DNA of 64,000 nt, taken from positions 3,534,001 through 3,598,000 of the forward strand of contig NZ_CP018786.1 in the NCBI RefSeq assembly GCF_002025665.1, written 5' to 3'. Source of the DNA: Chryseobacterium indologenes. Its GTDB lineage: Bacteria; Bacteroidota; Bacteroidia; Flavobacteriales; Weeksellaceae. Below the pieces are notes generated by a model. The model saw only the letters and a list, made by a program, of their open reading frames with translations, ran no database searches and was not told where the DNA came from. Shown in pieces: positions 6,525 to 15,516 of this stretch. Every line of letters begins with the position of its first letter. The first letter of the stretch is position 1. The translations under genes and the position numbers were made by a program.

Positions 6525-7160
6525 ATGATTCCATTTCACGAACTTATATTTTTCATTCTGGCCGCACTTATTTTAGTAATCAGTCCTGGTCCAAATATGA
6601 TTTATCTGATTTCAAAGTCTATAACGCAGGGAAAAAAGTCCGGGTTTATCTCATTAGCCGGAGTTGTCTGCGGATTTTTGTTCCATATCATCATGGTATC
6701 TTTTGGTCTCACCGCTGTTTTACTGGCTGTTCCGCTTGCGTATACCGTTCTTAAAACACTGGGAACTGTCTATCTTTTATATTTTGCTTATCAGGCTATA
6801 AAACCGAAAAGCAAAAATATTTTTGATGTTGACAAAAATATTGCCCATGATAGTCCGAAAAAGCTTTTCACCATTGGTTTTTTAACGAATGTATTGAATC
6901 CGAAAGTAGCTGTTTTTTACCTGTCTTTCTTTCCTCAGTTCATCAAACCAGAGTATGGTTCGATATTTACCCAAAGTCTGGAACTTGGGATCATTCAGGT
7001 TCTGATCAGCTTCAGCATCAACTTTATCATTGTATTAACAGCTGCAAGAGTTGCCTTATTCTTTTCCAATAATCCGGCCTGGATAAAAGTCCAGAAATGG
7101 TTTATGGCCAGCGTATTAACTTATTTAGCCATAAAAATGGCATTTTCAAAAGCAAAATAA
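6525..7160 (+). CDS. LysE/RhtB-family amino-acid exporter
   Basis: A 211-residue inner-membrane protein with about six membrane segments. The family signature is at the N-terminus, ISPGPNMIYLISKSITQGKKSG, followed by a GLTAVL segment, and FLTNVLNPKVAVFYLSFFPQF in the middle. These are the two conserved blocks of LysE/RhtB translocators that export amino acids or homoserine derivatives. Length matches the family (about 205-215). Substrate cannot be told from sequence. The gene stands alone between a divergent operon and an AraC regulator; a hairpin at 7165-7188 (CGGAACAG/CTGTTCCG) after the stop lacks a T-run but may act as a terminator. Confidence 0.88.
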   Translation: MIPFHELIFFILAALILVISPGPNMIYLISKSITQGKKSGFISLAGVVCGFLFHIIMVSFGLTAVLLAVPLAYTVLKTLGTVYLLYFAYQAIKPKSKNIFDVDKNIAHDSPKKLFTIGFLTNVLNPKVAVFYLSFFPQFIKPEYGSIFTQSLELGIIQVLISFSINFIIVLTAARVALFFSNNPAWIKVQKWFMASVLTYLAIKMAFSKAK

Positions 7161-7335
7161 AATCCGGAACAGGTTTCTTTCTGTTCCGAATTCCGGTGTA
7201 TATTCATATAAAATCTGACTTGAAGAAAGCATCATGGTTATGCACCGCGAATTTGAGATTAATATTCCGAATGTAAAACCGTGAAAATACGTAATTTTAC
7301 CGTTGCGTATTATCCTCATCACAACAGGTTTAAAG

Positions 7336-8199
7336 ATGAAACAGACCATTCCCACCTATGATTTAAACGGTATTACCCATCATCAGTTCCATGTCAAAAG
7401 GATGGATAAAAGGACTCATGATGCCGGGGATATTCTTCTGGACAAAGGCATACACCGAGACAGTCATTATATTTTTACCTGCATGGAAAGTGGTCATGTA
7501 AGAATGATGGTTGATTTTAAAACAGTTGAAGCCAGAGAATCCACTATTTTCTGTGTATTGCCTGGGCAGGTACATCAGGGACTTTTAATGAAGGAAGTCT
7601 GTGGATGGTTTGTGGCGGTAAAAGCAGAACTTGTTCCTGACACAGTGCGTTCTTTTTTTGATGAATCGTTGGGTGAAATACAACCGCTGCCTATGGATAG
7701 AAGTCTTGTCAAAAAGATTAATACAACAGCAAGTCTGCTTCATGCTTCCTATACGAACGAAATGCTTTCCACTAAAGAAGGATTTCTCATCGTTCAATCG
7801 CTACTTAATGCTTTTCTCGGAATGTTTGCTCTGATGTATTCCCGGAAGAATATTTCTCCGGCTTCAGATGAAAACCGTGCTTTACAGTTGTCAAGAGCAT
7901 TCAGAATTTTGGTTCGGAAAGATTTTAAAACCATGAAAAGTCCATCTGAATATGCAGCAGCTTTACATATCACAAGAGGATATTTAACGGAAACGGTTCG
8001 TGAAGTTACAGGAAAGCCTGCGCAACACTGGATTCATCAGGAAATTTTGATTGAAGCCAAAAGATTACTGGTCTTTACCAATCTGAGTATAAAAGAAGTG
8101 GCTTATGAGCTTGGATATAGTGATCACACCTATTTCAGTCGTTTATTTTCCAAACTGGAAGATCAATCTCCATCAGAATTCCGGAATCAGCACCAATAG
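7336..8199 (+). CDS. AraC-family transcriptional regulator
   Basis: A 287-residue regulator if it starts at the ATG at 7336; the longer frame from 7303 would need a TTG. The N-terminal half is a cupin-like effector domain (DILLDKGIHRDSHYIFTCMESG). The C-terminal has two helix-turn-helix motifs, PSEYAAALHITRGYLTETVREVTG and IKEVAYELGYSDHTYFSRLFSKLEDQSPSEFR; the second is the classic AraC signature. It precedes a siderophore-interacting protein gene in the same direction by 89 bp, so it may regulate that gene, possibly in response to an iron chelate. That link is inference. Confidence 0.92.
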   Translation: MKQTIPTYDLNGITHHQFHVKRMDKRTHDAGDILLDKGIHRDSHYIFTCMESGHVRMMVDFKTVEARESTIFCVLPGQVHQGLLMKEVCGWFVAVKAELVPDTVRSFFDESLGEIQPLPMDRSLVKKINTTASLLHASYTNEMLSTKEGFLIVQSLLNAFLGMFALMYSRKNISPASDENRALQLSRAFRILVRKDFKTMKSPSEYAAALHITRGYLTETVREVTGKPAQHWIHQEILIEAKRLLVFTNLSIKEVAYELGYSDHTYFSRLFSKLEDQSPSEFRNQHQ

Positions 8200-8288
8200 A
8201 GAACCAACCACGAATAGTCCAATTAATTCCCCGAAACCGCTATCGGTATTTTATGATTTTGCAACGTCCTTTGCAATAAAAATAATTT

Positions 8289-9011
8289 ATGCCAAGCCTA
8301 CCAAAATGGATCAATGACACCGTAGAAAATGTTTGGTCCTCCAAATTTAAAGAATGTACCGTTAGCCATATAGAACAGATTACAAATGATCTTCGACTGA
8401 TACGCTTTGAAACTGAATTACAGGATGTACTTTATGAACCAGCCTATGCCATTGGAATAAGGATCAACGATAGGGATTTCAGGAATTATTCTCCTTTTAA
8501 TTTTAACAAAGAAGCAGGAACTTTCGATGTTTTGTTTCATTTGCATGATATGTCTGCTGCGGGAAGTAATTTTATCACTCAACTCGTAAAAGGAGCTTCC
8601 ATCAAGCTTTTAATGCCCAGAGGAAAACAATTTTTTACTCCTGATGCTAAAATTCATTTTTCTGTGGGTGATGAAACTTCTTTGGGAAGTTCTATTTCCA
8701 TCAAGGAAGCCGTAGAGGAATGTGGTTCTTTATTCATTTGTCTTCATGAACTGGATGAGTGTTCCGCTCTGGAAAAACTTAATTTATATGGGTATCACAG
8801 TCCCAAAAATAATACCATGAGAATGATTGAAGCCTTGAATGACTTTCTGAGAGAAGAAAAAGAATCTATTTCTGATGATGAAGTTGTGTTTTATCTTACA
8901 GGAAACGGAGAAAGAATGTCATTAATCAGAAAATTTCTTAAAGCCAGAGGTGTATCACCAAAATGTATCAAATCACAGGCATATTGGATTGAAGGTAAAA
9001 AAGGATTGTAA
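8289..9011 (+). CDS. Siderophore-interacting FAD-binding protein
   Basis: A 240-residue protein of the siderophore-interacting/ViuB family, cytoplasmic flavoproteins that reduce ferric siderophores to release iron. Seen here are the FAD-binding RNYSPFNF block (family RxYT-like motif), a FHLHDMSAAGSNFITQL segment, and GASIKLLMPRGK in the flavin domain, then a shortened NAD(P)H-binding half with FYLTGNGERMSLIRKFLKARG. The start at ATG 8289 follows the AraC gene. The FAD-binding Arg-x-Tyr-[ST]-Pro core is kept as R-N-Y-S-P. Natural partners would be TonB receptors, but none is adjacent. Confidence 0.8.
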   Translation: MPSLPKWINDTVENVWSSKFKECTVSHIEQITNDLRLIRFETELQDVLYEPAYAIGIRINDRDFRNYSPFNFNKEAGTFDVLFHLHDMSAAGSNFITQLVKGASIKLLMPRGKQFFTPDAKIHFSVGDETSLGSSISIKEAVEECGSLFICLHELDECSALEKLNLYGYHSPKNNTMRMIEALNDFLREEKESISDDEVVFYLTGNGERMSLIRKFLKARGVSPKCIKSQAYWIEGKKGL

Positions 9012-9041
9012 AAATGGAGAAATAAAGTTTTTTCACTTTAA

Positions 9042-9096
9042 CAATGAAACTTTATCTGATAATAAAAACAATTATTACCGGATAAAGTTATCATTG
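9042..9096. terminator. Long hairpin between convergent genes
   Basis: CAATGA/TCATTG and AACTTTATC/GATAAAGTT form nested arms, and TAATAA/TTATTA adds an inner stem, giving a 55-bp fold-back structure. It lies between the genes ending at 9011 (+) and 9123 (-), where a bidirectional terminator is expected. There is no long T-run on either side. Confidence 0.5.
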
Positions 9097-9122
9097 CTCA
9101 ATACCTAAAAATATTGTGCGGG

Positions 9123-9701
9123 TTATTTCTGTTTCCTTCCTAATTCCTTCACTTTTCTCAACCATTTGGATCGCTGCTCCTCTTTAGAATTTCTGATAAT
9201 TCCAATATAAGTCACCTTCACCGGTTTTACTCCACAGTATTCTAAAATAGATTTTCTAAGCTGATTTACACTAGGCCTGCCAAAAAACAGACGGTAATAC
9301 CATCCCGGTTGGTCTAATGTTGTTATGATATGGGCTGTTTTGCCTTTTAAAAGTTTATCCCACCATACCGAATTTTCACGGTATTTATAAGCCATTCCAG
9401 GTAAAAAAAGTCGGTCTATAAATCCTTTCATTAAAGCAGGAAATCCTCCCCACCAAACCGGATGTACCCAGACCAAATGATCTGCCCATTGAATAATTTC
9501 CCAGGCTTTCAGCAAATCCGGCTCAAGCTCCATTCTTTTCTGATATCCAAACTGTAAATTGGGATTGAAGTGTAAATCCCTTATTACTATTTCTTTTACC
9601 TCAGCTCCTGCTTCTATTGCTCCTGATCTGTAAGCTTCTGCTATCCCAAAATTGAAAGAATCTTTATTGGGATGTCCGTTGATAATGACTATTTTTTTCA
9701 T
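9123..9701 (-). CDS. Flavodoxin-fold NAD(P)H oxidoreductase
   Basis: A 192-residue protein of the flavodoxin_2 family (NQO1/MdaB/KefF type), which uses FMN or FAD to reduce quinones with NAD(P)H. The N-terminal flavin-phosphate loop is IINGHPNKDSFNFGIAEAY, and the second family block is DHLVWVHPVWWGGFPALMKGFIDRLFLPGMAY, both highly typical. The start codon overlaps the stop of the upstream dehydrogenase-like gene by four bases (ATGA), so the two form an operon, apparently with the Crp-like regulator as first gene. Cytoplasmic; real substrate unknown. Confidence 0.9.
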   Translation of the reverse strand: MKKIVIINGHPNKDSFNFGIAEAYRSGAIEAGAEVKEIVIRDLHFNPNLQFGYQKRMELEPDLLKAWEIIQWADHLVWVHPVWWGGFPALMKGFIDRLFLPGMAYKYRENSVWWDKLLKGKTAHIITTLDQPGWYYRLFFGRPSVNQLRKSILEYCGVKPVKVTYIGIIRNSKEEQRSKWLRKVKELGRKQK

Positions 9702-10720
9702 CGTGTTATATTAATATTGATGGAATCATAGGCATTAAGCTGTGCCATTAATGATAAAGGCTCATGCAGCTGATGGCTGAAATAGACCTTGTTTTCATGA
9801 GGATTTCTCAACAGTTCTTCGGTATGCAGAACAGCAGATAAAGCGGTTAATTCCGCCTGTCCTTTTTCACTCTTCAAACTTAGTTTCTTTTGTCCTGACT
9901 GATCATCAACTACAATTTCAAAGACTGCCTGATCCCCGTTACCACTGGATCCAAAAATCATTTTTCGTTCTTTTAAAGATAAAATATTATAGATTCTGAG
10001 ATACTGAAAAGAACCCAACAGCCAGGTAATGAATTTTGAGTTGTAGGTCATCTTCACACTCACATCAGAAATTCTTTCCACTTTGTTGAGAATATACAGA
10101 TCCGGCACATCAAAATTATAAGCACTTCTTTTCCCTATTCCAAAGGAAAAATTAAAAGCTTCTGTATCCAGGAAATGTCTGATGGAAACCGGTTTGTCAT
10201 TCTTATAATGTACAAAAGGAACGCCTACATTTTCTGCCATAAAGTGAGCTGAACTCTCGCCTGCACGATCCTTTACGGAATAATAGACAAAGAGTTTTAC
10301 TTCATTAATATCTCCTGAGTCTGAAAGGATATTAGCCAATCCTGGGACAATCCCACCCATCCAGCCGGAACTGAAGACAATTCTACTGTTTATATCTGAT
10401 TTCCCTGCAATATCATAAGCTTTCACCAAAGCCGGAGTAGGTTTTGTAATATCCAGATAATCTATTTGATGATCAATGGCAAAACGTAGTACATGATCTT
10501 CTTTATCATTCACAGAAAGAATAATGAGGTGTATTTTTTTGTCGGAAATAATTTTAAAAGATGAAGGATCTGTAACATCAATCTTCAGATCTTTATCTGT
10601 TTTTCCTCCTTTTCTTCCCCCGATAAAAACAGTAAGATGAGGATTTCTTGATTTCAGTATACGGGAAATTGTTTTACCTACCAGTCCATTTCCTCCAATT
10701 ATAAGAATATTTTGCTCCAT
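9698..10720 (-). CDS. Saccharopine-dehydrogenase-like NAD(P)-binding protein
   Basis: A 340-residue protein taken from the ATG at 10720; a longer form from 10735 would need TTG. The N-terminus is a Rossmann fold, NILIIGGNGLVGKTISRIL, with a GGRKGGK loop suggesting NADP preference. The rest (SGWMGGIVPGLANILSDSG) resembles the saccharopine dehydrogenase NADP-binding family used in many oxidoreductases unrelated to lysine metabolism. True lysine-pathway function is unlikely because there are no neighbours from that pathway. It is followed by the flavodoxin-fold gene with a four-base overlap and preceded by a Crp-like regulator 53 bases upstream; all three are probably co-transcribed. Confidence 0.75.
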   Translation of the reverse strand: MEQNILIIGGNGLVGKTISRILKSRNPHLTVFIGGRKGGKTDKDLKIDVTDPSSFKIISDKKIHLIILSVNDKEDHVLRFAIDHQIDYLDITKPTPALVKAYDIAGKSDINSRIVFSSGWMGGIVPGLANILSDSGDINEVKLFVYYSVKDRAGESSAHFMAENVGVPFVHYKNDKPVSIRHFLDTEAFNFSFGIGKRSAYNFDVPDLYILNKVERISDVSVKMTYNSKFITWLLGSFQYLRIYNILSLKERKMIFGSSGNGDQAVFEIVVDDQSGQKKLSLKSEKGQAELTALSAVLHTEELLRNPHENKVYFSHQLHEPLSLMAQLNAYDSININITR

Positions 10721-10773
10721 AACTTTTTTTGACAAAAGTAGAGCGCTCCAATTTCAATAAGCAGGACAAATGT

Positions 10774-11340
10774 CTAAAAAGAAATTTCCTTTCTGATACG
10801 GCTCAGGTGGCGTTGGGTAATGCCCAGATAAGAAGCCAGATACTGTAATGGAATATTTTGAATATAATCAGGATGTTTTTTTACTAATGTTTCGTAACGC
10901 TGGGCAGCACTGTCTCTTTGCAGCTGAAAAAACCGTGTTTCAAGTTCAAGATATTCCTGCTCTGCAATGATTTTTAAAAACTTTGTCCAGTTAAGACTGT
11001 TCTGAACGAGTTCATCTACAGCATCTTTTTTAAGGATAATCAGCTCTGCATTGGTAATGGCCTGCATACTTTCTTTGCTTGGGCAACCTGAAACAAATGA
11101 TGAATAGGCCGCTATCATATGATTGGGAAACCTGAAGCAATACGTCATATCTTTTCCTTCATCAGAAGTATAAAAAGAACGGAAAATACCAGACTTCACC
11201 AATCCTACTTCTTTGCAAAGCTCTCCTTCCTGTATGAAATAATCATTTTTACGGATAAGTCTGAACTCAGAAAACTTCAGAAATTCTTCAATTTCATCTT
11301 CTGAAAACAGATTAAAGCTTCGGAAATATTCACGTTCCAT
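10774..11340 (-). CDS. Crp/Fnr-family transcriptional regulator
   Basis: A 188-residue regulator with a cyclic-nucleotide-binding-type beta-roll (RLIRKNDYFIQEGELCKEVGLVKSG) and a C-terminal winged helix whose recognition helix is LASYLGITQRHLSRIRKE. The glycine and arginine contacts used by true Crp to bind cAMP are not present as such, so its signal is unknown. No Fnr-type cysteine cluster is visible at the N-terminus. This shorter class is widespread in Flavobacteriia and often precedes oxidoreductases, as it does here. A hairpin with a T8 run on the coding strand lies in its leader at 11371-11398, which could attenuate its expression. Confidence 0.9.
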   Translation of the reverse strand: MEREYFRSFNLFSEDEIEEFLKFSEFRLIRKNDYFIQEGELCKEVGLVKSGIFRSFYTSDEGKDMTYCFRFPNHMIAAYSSFVSGCPSKESMQAITNAELIILKKDAVDELVQNSLNWTKFLKIIAEQEYLELETRFFQLQRDSAAQRYETLVKKHPDYIQNIPLQYLASYLGITQRHLSRIRKEISF

Positions 11341-11370
11341 GATATCAAATAAGTTTCAGCGAAAATAAAT

Positions 11371-11398
11371 AAAAAAAATCATCTCAGGACGAGATGAT
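11371..11398 (-). terminator. Terminator-like hairpin in the leader of the Crp-like gene
   Basis: On the minus strand ATCATCTC pairs with GAGATGAT across a five-base loop, directly followed by T8. It is 30 bases before the Crp-like start codon. A TATCTTTG box on the minus strand (complement of 11457-11464 area) lies about 60 bases upstream, so a short terminated leader RNA is possible. Confidence 0.55.
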
Positions 11399-11530
11399 CT
11401 ACCGTTTTGAATTTACTTGAGTTATTTATGAAGATATGAATGATGTTTTGTTGTAACAAAGATAGGTCAACCCTATTTTTTACGCATCAGTGGAATCCCT
11501 GGAATTATATCCGTAAAAATACGGTTGTAT

Positions 11531-11568
11531 AAAAAGAAAAGCCCTGCAGGAAATACCTTACAGGACTT
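11531..11568 (-). terminator. Terminator of the aminopeptidase P gene
   Basis: On the minus strand AAGTCCTGTAAGG pairs with CCTGCAGGGCTT (one bulge, G-T wobbles) around a TATTT loop and runs into TTTTCTTTTT. It lies about 85 bases after the stop of the aminopeptidase gene. Confidence 0.65.
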
Positions 11569-11653
11569 TGGATTATCTAACAATATTCAGTTTACTGTTT
11601 ACCATTCAAGGTTTAACGTTATGATTGTCATCTGCTTTCACCTTGAATCTTTA

Positions 11654-13423
11654 TTAAAGAGGACTTACCAACTGAAGGAACCATTCTTTAACTTCTCCTT
11701 CCAAATGTGGAGCAAGCTTTTCTTCACATGTTTTATGATAACCGTTCAGCCATGCGATTTCGCTTTCTGAAAGGATTTCTTTTACTACTGTATCTTTGAA
11801 GAACGGACAGAATGTTAATGTTTCAAATTCATAGAATGTTCCGTGAATTGTTTTTTCTGCTTCTTTTACGGCAATCAGGTTTTCGTGACGAATTCCATAG
11901 TGCCCTTCAAGATAGTAACCAGGTTCATTGGAGCATACCATTCCCGGAAGAAGTTCCTGAGGGTTCAGGTCTTTCCTGATGTTTTGCGGTCCTTCGTGTA
12001 CATTCATGAAACTTCCTACCCCATGTCCTGTTCCGTGGTTGAAATCTTTCCCTTCCATCCATAACGGAAGTCTTGCAATAGCATCAAGATGTACTCCTTT
12101 TGTTCCTTTCGGGAATTTCACCATAGATAAACGGATTAATCCCTGTAGTACCAATGTCGAATTTCTTTTAAACTCTTCCGAAGAGGTTCCTAAGGCAAAA
12201 GTTCTTGTAATATCTGTAGTTCCTTCAAGGTACTGACCTCCTGAATCTACCAGGATGGTCTCCTCGTTGGTCACTTCTTTGCTTCCTTCTTTTTTGGCAG
12301 AATAGTGCATGATAGCACCATTGTCTTTATATCCTACGATAGACCCGAAACTTTCTCCGACAAAATTTTCACCTTCTGCACGGAAGCCTCTCAGTTTTTG
12401 TCCGATAGAAAACTCATTCATGGCTTCTTTTCCTGCATTGTGCGTTAGCCAATAAAGGAATTTCACCATTGCTACTCCGTCTCTTACCATTACTGTTCTG
12501 AAACCTTCCAGCTCAGTTTCATTTTTCTGGGCTTTCATCAGGTTGCCGGGAACGGAAGCTTTGATAAACTGATTGTCAGTTTTTAATGTTTCAAAAATCT
12601 GTTGGTTGCTGTTCGGAGAAACCAGAACTTTTTCGTTTTTGAAGGTCTTCAGGTAATTGTAGAATTCTTCGTAAGGCATCATTTTTACAAAGGAATCATC
12701 CATTTGTTTTCTTGCAGCCACTTCCATTTTCTCTAATCCTGTGAATAAAACAGCATCATTTTTAGTAATCACAATATATCCTAAGAATACAGGATTGCTT
12801 TCTACATCACTTCCTCTCAGATTCACTGTCCAGGCCACATCATCAAGACTTGATATAATGTGTACGGTAGCTTCCTGCTCTTCCATTTTCTGACGGATTG
12901 CAGAGATTTTATCGGATACTGATTTCCCGGCTCTTTCTATCGGATGTACGAAAATAGGATTAGCAGATGGAGTTCCTCTGTCTTTCCAGACTTCTTTTAA
13001 AAGCGGAACATCTGCCAGTGTAATATTTTTGGAATTGAATTTTTGAGAAAGCAGTTCCCAGTTAGCATGAGAAGCTGCAACAGCATTTACCGCCACTTTA
13101 CCGCCTGCTGGAATTTCCGAAATAATCCAGTCGATATAATTGGGAGTTCCTTCCATTCCATCTTTGAAAAGATCAATTCCGGAATCCTTCAGCTCAATAG
13201 CAGCTTGTGTAAAGTATCTTCCATCTGTCCAAAGTCCACCTTTATCTTTGGTAATCACCACGAAACCGGCAGAACCTAAGAAACCTGACAGCCAAGCTCT
13301 CTCCTGCCATTCTTCAGGAAGGTATTCGCTCATATGCGGGTCTGCAGAATATACTATAAATGCATCAACATTATTTTTCTGCATTTCTTCACGAAGCGCA
13401 GCAACTTTTTCCTTTGAAGTCAT
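11654..13423 (-). CDS. Aminopeptidase P family protein (M24B)
   Basis: A 589-residue Xaa-Pro aminopeptidase of the long, eukaryote-like three-domain form. Two creatinase-like N-terminal domains (first with SADPHMSEYLPEEW near residue 25, substrate-side) are followed by the pita-bread catalytic domain. Dinuclear metal ligands visible in the catalytic domain are the Asp pair in VDSGGQYLEGTTDITRTF, His in HGTGHGVGSF, Glu in NEPGYY and the Glu in the C-terminal FETLTFCPF block. It removes N-terminal residues ahead of proline, in the cytoplasm (no signal peptide). It is monocistronic, with its own terminator at 11531-11568. Confidence 0.95.
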   Translation of the reverse strand: MTSKEKVAALREEMQKNNVDAFIVYSADPHMSEYLPEEWQERAWLSGFLGSAGFVVITKDKGGLWTDGRYFTQAAIELKDSGIDLFKDGMEGTPNYIDWIISEIPAGGKVAVNAVAASHANWELLSQKFNSKNITLADVPLLKEVWKDRGTPSANPIFVHPIERAGKSVSDKISAIRQKMEEQEATVHIISSLDDVAWTVNLRGSDVESNPVFLGYIVITKNDAVLFTGLEKMEVAARKQMDDSFVKMMPYEEFYNYLKTFKNEKVLVSPNSNQQIFETLKTDNQFIKASVPGNLMKAQKNETELEGFRTVMVRDGVAMVKFLYWLTHNAGKEAMNEFSIGQKLRGFRAEGENFVGESFGSIVGYKDNGAIMHYSAKKEGSKEVTNEETILVDSGGQYLEGTTDITRTFALGTSSEEFKRNSTLVLQGLIRLSMVKFPKGTKGVHLDAIARLPLWMEGKDFNHGTGHGVGSFMNVHEGPQNIRKDLNPQELLPGMVCSNEPGYYLEGHYGIRHENLIAVKEAEKTIHGTFYEFETLTFCPFFKDTVVKEILSESEIAWLNGYHKTCEEKLAPHLEGEVKEWFLQLVSPL

Positions 13424-13638
13424 TCTTTTTATTTTTAACCACCGAAAGTTACAAAAAATTTGATGTCGGAAAGGTAAATATATCCGCTATTTTGCTTAAT
13501 AATTCTTTATTGTTAAAGAGGTCTAAAAAAATCAAACCACTAAACATATTTCATAAAATAAATCATTTTTAAGTAAAAAAAACTACCACATTATCAAAAT
13601 AATAAATTTTTGGAAGGATTATTGCTTCATTTTACTTC

Positions 13639-14076
13639 ATGAAACAGCAAAACTACAATAACCACAGAAAATTTTATCCGCCACATCATTTTATTTATCT
13701 TCCATTGCTTATTATATTGGAGATTTTAGGAATTTATAAAATCTGGGATGATCCCGGAAATCAACTGATCTGGATACTTTTTTCTGTTGTGATTTTTTTG
13801 CTTTTTTATCTGGCATTTATGACACGGCAGCATTATGCACTGGGACTTCAAAACCGTATGGTGGTTCTTGAATTTAAACAGCGTTATTTTGAGATCTTCA
13901 ATAAAAGATCTGATGAAACTGCTGAGAAACTGAAATTCGATCAGATTGCTGCATTGAGATTTACTTATGATGATGAATTCAAAGAGTTTTTATACAGAGC
14001 GCTTCATGAAAACATCTCAGGAGATGAAATTAAAAGGTCTATCAAAAAATGGAGAGCTGACCGACTCAGAATTTAG
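13639..14076 (+). CDS. DUF6526 family membrane protein
   Basis: A 145-residue protein with a short polar N-terminus (QQNYNNHRKFYPPHHF), two membrane helices (about 20-36 and 46-64) and a soluble C-terminal helical domain (ALGLQNRMVVLEFKQRYFEIF). The N-terminal QNYxNHxKxxPxxH pattern is that of the DUF6526 family of Bacteroidota; function unknown. It is followed after 23 bases by a small lipoprotein-like gene in the same direction. The shared direction and close spacing suggest a small envelope-protein operon, though no role can be deduced. Confidence 0.85.
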   Translation: MKQQNYNNHRKFYPPHHFIYLPLLIILEILGIYKIWDDPGNQLIWILFSVVIFLLFYLAFMTRQHYALGLQNRMVVLEFKQRYFEIFNKRSDETAEKLKFDQIAALRFTYDDEFKEFLYRALHENISGDEIKRSIKKWRADRLRI

Positions 14077-14099
14077 CACACCCACAAAAATAGATACCT

Positions 14100-14267
14100 A
14101 TGAAAAAATGGAGCTTTTACAGTATTATGATATTAAGTGTAATGACACTTACAAGTTGTGAAGCCGTAGAAACGATTTTTAAGGCAGGAATGTGGTGGGG
14201 AATAATCTTAGTCTGTGTGATAGTAGGGATTCTTTTACTGATTTTTTCGAAGGGTAAAAACTCTTAA
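14100..14267 (+). CDS. Small lipoprotein-like membrane protein (55 residues)
   Basis: A short ORF with a lipoprotein-type start: MKKWSFYSIMILSVMTLTSC, in which the Cys at residue 20 is preceded by a lipobox-like LTS. After Cys it has EAVETIFKAGMWWG and a strongly hydrophobic C-terminal helix (IILVCVIVGILLLIF) ending in basic residues. It therefore has two hydrophobic segments, which fits a small phage-shock-like or envelope protein. Starts 23 bases after the DUF6526 gene and ends nine bases before the topoisomerase start. No family recognised with confidence; similar small proteins are common in Flavobacteriia. Confidence 0.7.
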   Translation: MKKWSFYSIMILSVMTLTSCEAVETIFKAGMWWGIILVCVIVGILLLIFSKGKNS

Positions 14268-14276
14268 CCATGTTTT

Positions 14277-15383
14277 ATGGAGAAGAATACAGATTTGGAG
14301 ATGATTTCTCACCTTAAGCCTTCAAAAATTGTTAAAATAATGAAGGACCCGGAAGCTTCTGCAAAGGCGGTACATCTTGTATATACCACCGATGCAGAAA
14401 CCGCCGGAATTATTCGTAAAAAAACCGGAAAGAAATATTCCTATTATAAAGATGGGGAGAAAATAAAGGATAAAGAAGAAATTACAAGGATCAATAAACT
14501 GGTCATTCCTCCTGCCTGGGAAAATGTATGGATCTGTGCTCTTGATAACGGCCATCTTCAGGCAACAGGCTTTGATGTAAAACAAAGAAAACAATACCGC
14601 TACCATCCTCTGTGGAGCGCTTTAAGAAATCATACAAAATTTTATAGAATGCTTCAGTTCGGGTATGCATTACCGGACATTCGTCTGCATGTAGAACAGG
14701 ATCTCGCCCTGAGAAATTTTGAGAAACGAAAAATCCTGGCCTTAATTGTAAGCCTTATGCAAAGAACCAATATCCGTATCGGGAATAATGTATATGAAAA
14801 ACTGTATGGTTCTTTTGGTCTTACCACATTAAGGGATAAGCATGTAAAAATAAACGGCCAGAAAATCACTTTTTCTTTTAAAGGAAAGAAAGGTGTTATG
14901 CATCAAATTGACCTCAAGAGTAAAAGGCTGGCAAGGCTTATTCAGAAATGTAAGGATATTCCCGGGAAAGAACTTTTTCAATATTTTGATGATGAAGGAA
15001 ACCGTCATTCTGTAGATTCCGGAATGGTGAACGATTATATCAAAGAGATCAGTGGCGAGGATTTTACCGCTAAGGATTTCAGAACATGGTCCGGAACGGT
15101 AAGTGCTTTGATCGCTTTCAAAGAAATAGGATATGCTGAAAATAACACTCAATACAAGAAAAAAGTAAAAGAAGCCCTGGACATTGTTGCAGAACACCTG
15201 GGAAATACATCGACGGTTTGCAGAAAGTATTATGTTCATCCTTTAGTTATCAACCTTTACGAGAATAATACCATCAAAAAATATCTTGATGAACTGGAAG
15301 TTATAGAAGAAAATGATGGAAAAGCCGATCTGACAAAAGAGGAAAGACTGGTTCTGAAGATCCTGGAAAACGAGAAAATGTAA
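14277..15383 (+). CDS. DNA topoisomerase IB
   Basis: A 368-residue poxvirus-like type IB topoisomerase, which relaxes DNA supercoils by a transient 3'-phosphotyrosyl link. The N-terminal domain (LVIPPAWENVWICALDNGHLQATGFD) is followed by the catalytic domain with Arg167 in TNIRIGNNVYEKLYGSFGLTTL, Lys188, Arg269 in FRTWSGT and the probable nucleophile Tyr319 in VCRKYYVHP. Length fits bacterial members (about 330-380). The start ATG at 14277 is nine bases after the small lipoprotein gene, so it may share its transcript. Bacterial IB enzymes are accessory and scattered in distribution. Confidence 0.93.
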   Translation: MEKNTDLEMISHLKPSKIVKIMKDPEASAKAVHLVYTTDAETAGIIRKKTGKKYSYYKDGEKIKDKEEITRINKLVIPPAWENVWICALDNGHLQATGFDVKQRKQYRYHPLWSALRNHTKFYRMLQFGYALPDIRLHVEQDLALRNFEKRKILALIVSLMQRTNIRIGNNVYEKLYGSFGLTTLRDKHVKINGQKITFSFKGKKGVMHQIDLKSKRLARLIQKCKDIPGKELFQYFDDEGNRHSVDSGMVNDYIKEISGEDFTAKDFRTWSGTVSALIAFKEIGYAENNTQYKKKVKEALDIVAEHLGNTSTVCRKYYVHPLVINLYENNTIKKYLDELEVIEENDGKADLTKEERLVLKILENEKM

Positions 15384-15393
15384 GGGAACCCAA

Positions 15394-15491
15394 TCAATAG
15401 TGAATGGTGAATTTGCTTCGCAGTGAATTTTTTATTCTGTACTTCATCAACTCATTGACTATTCACTTGCGCAGCAAAGATTGACTATTGA
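15394..15491. repeat. 98-bp inverted-repeat element, copy 1
   Basis: Outer arms TCAATAG/CTATTGA, with inner matches TTTGCT/AGCAAA and GTGAAT/ATTCAC, fold into a long hairpin. Related copies are at 18834-18870 (left part only) and 50309-50409. All are intergenic. Two copies with both arms and no coding capacity resemble a MITE or REP-type element. Confidence 0.6.
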
Positions 15492-15516
15492 CATTACACA
15501 AATTCTATTCTTTATA

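Noticed and set aside
9698..10720. Lysine-pathway saccharopine dehydrogenase
   Set aside because: Only the NADP-binding fold is shared; there are no lysine genes nearby and the neighbours are a Crp-like regulator and a quinone-reductase-type protein.
11525..11770. 81-codon plus-strand ORF at the 3' end of the aminopeptidase gene
   Set aside because: It is a shadow of the aminopeptidase reading frame and spans its terminator.
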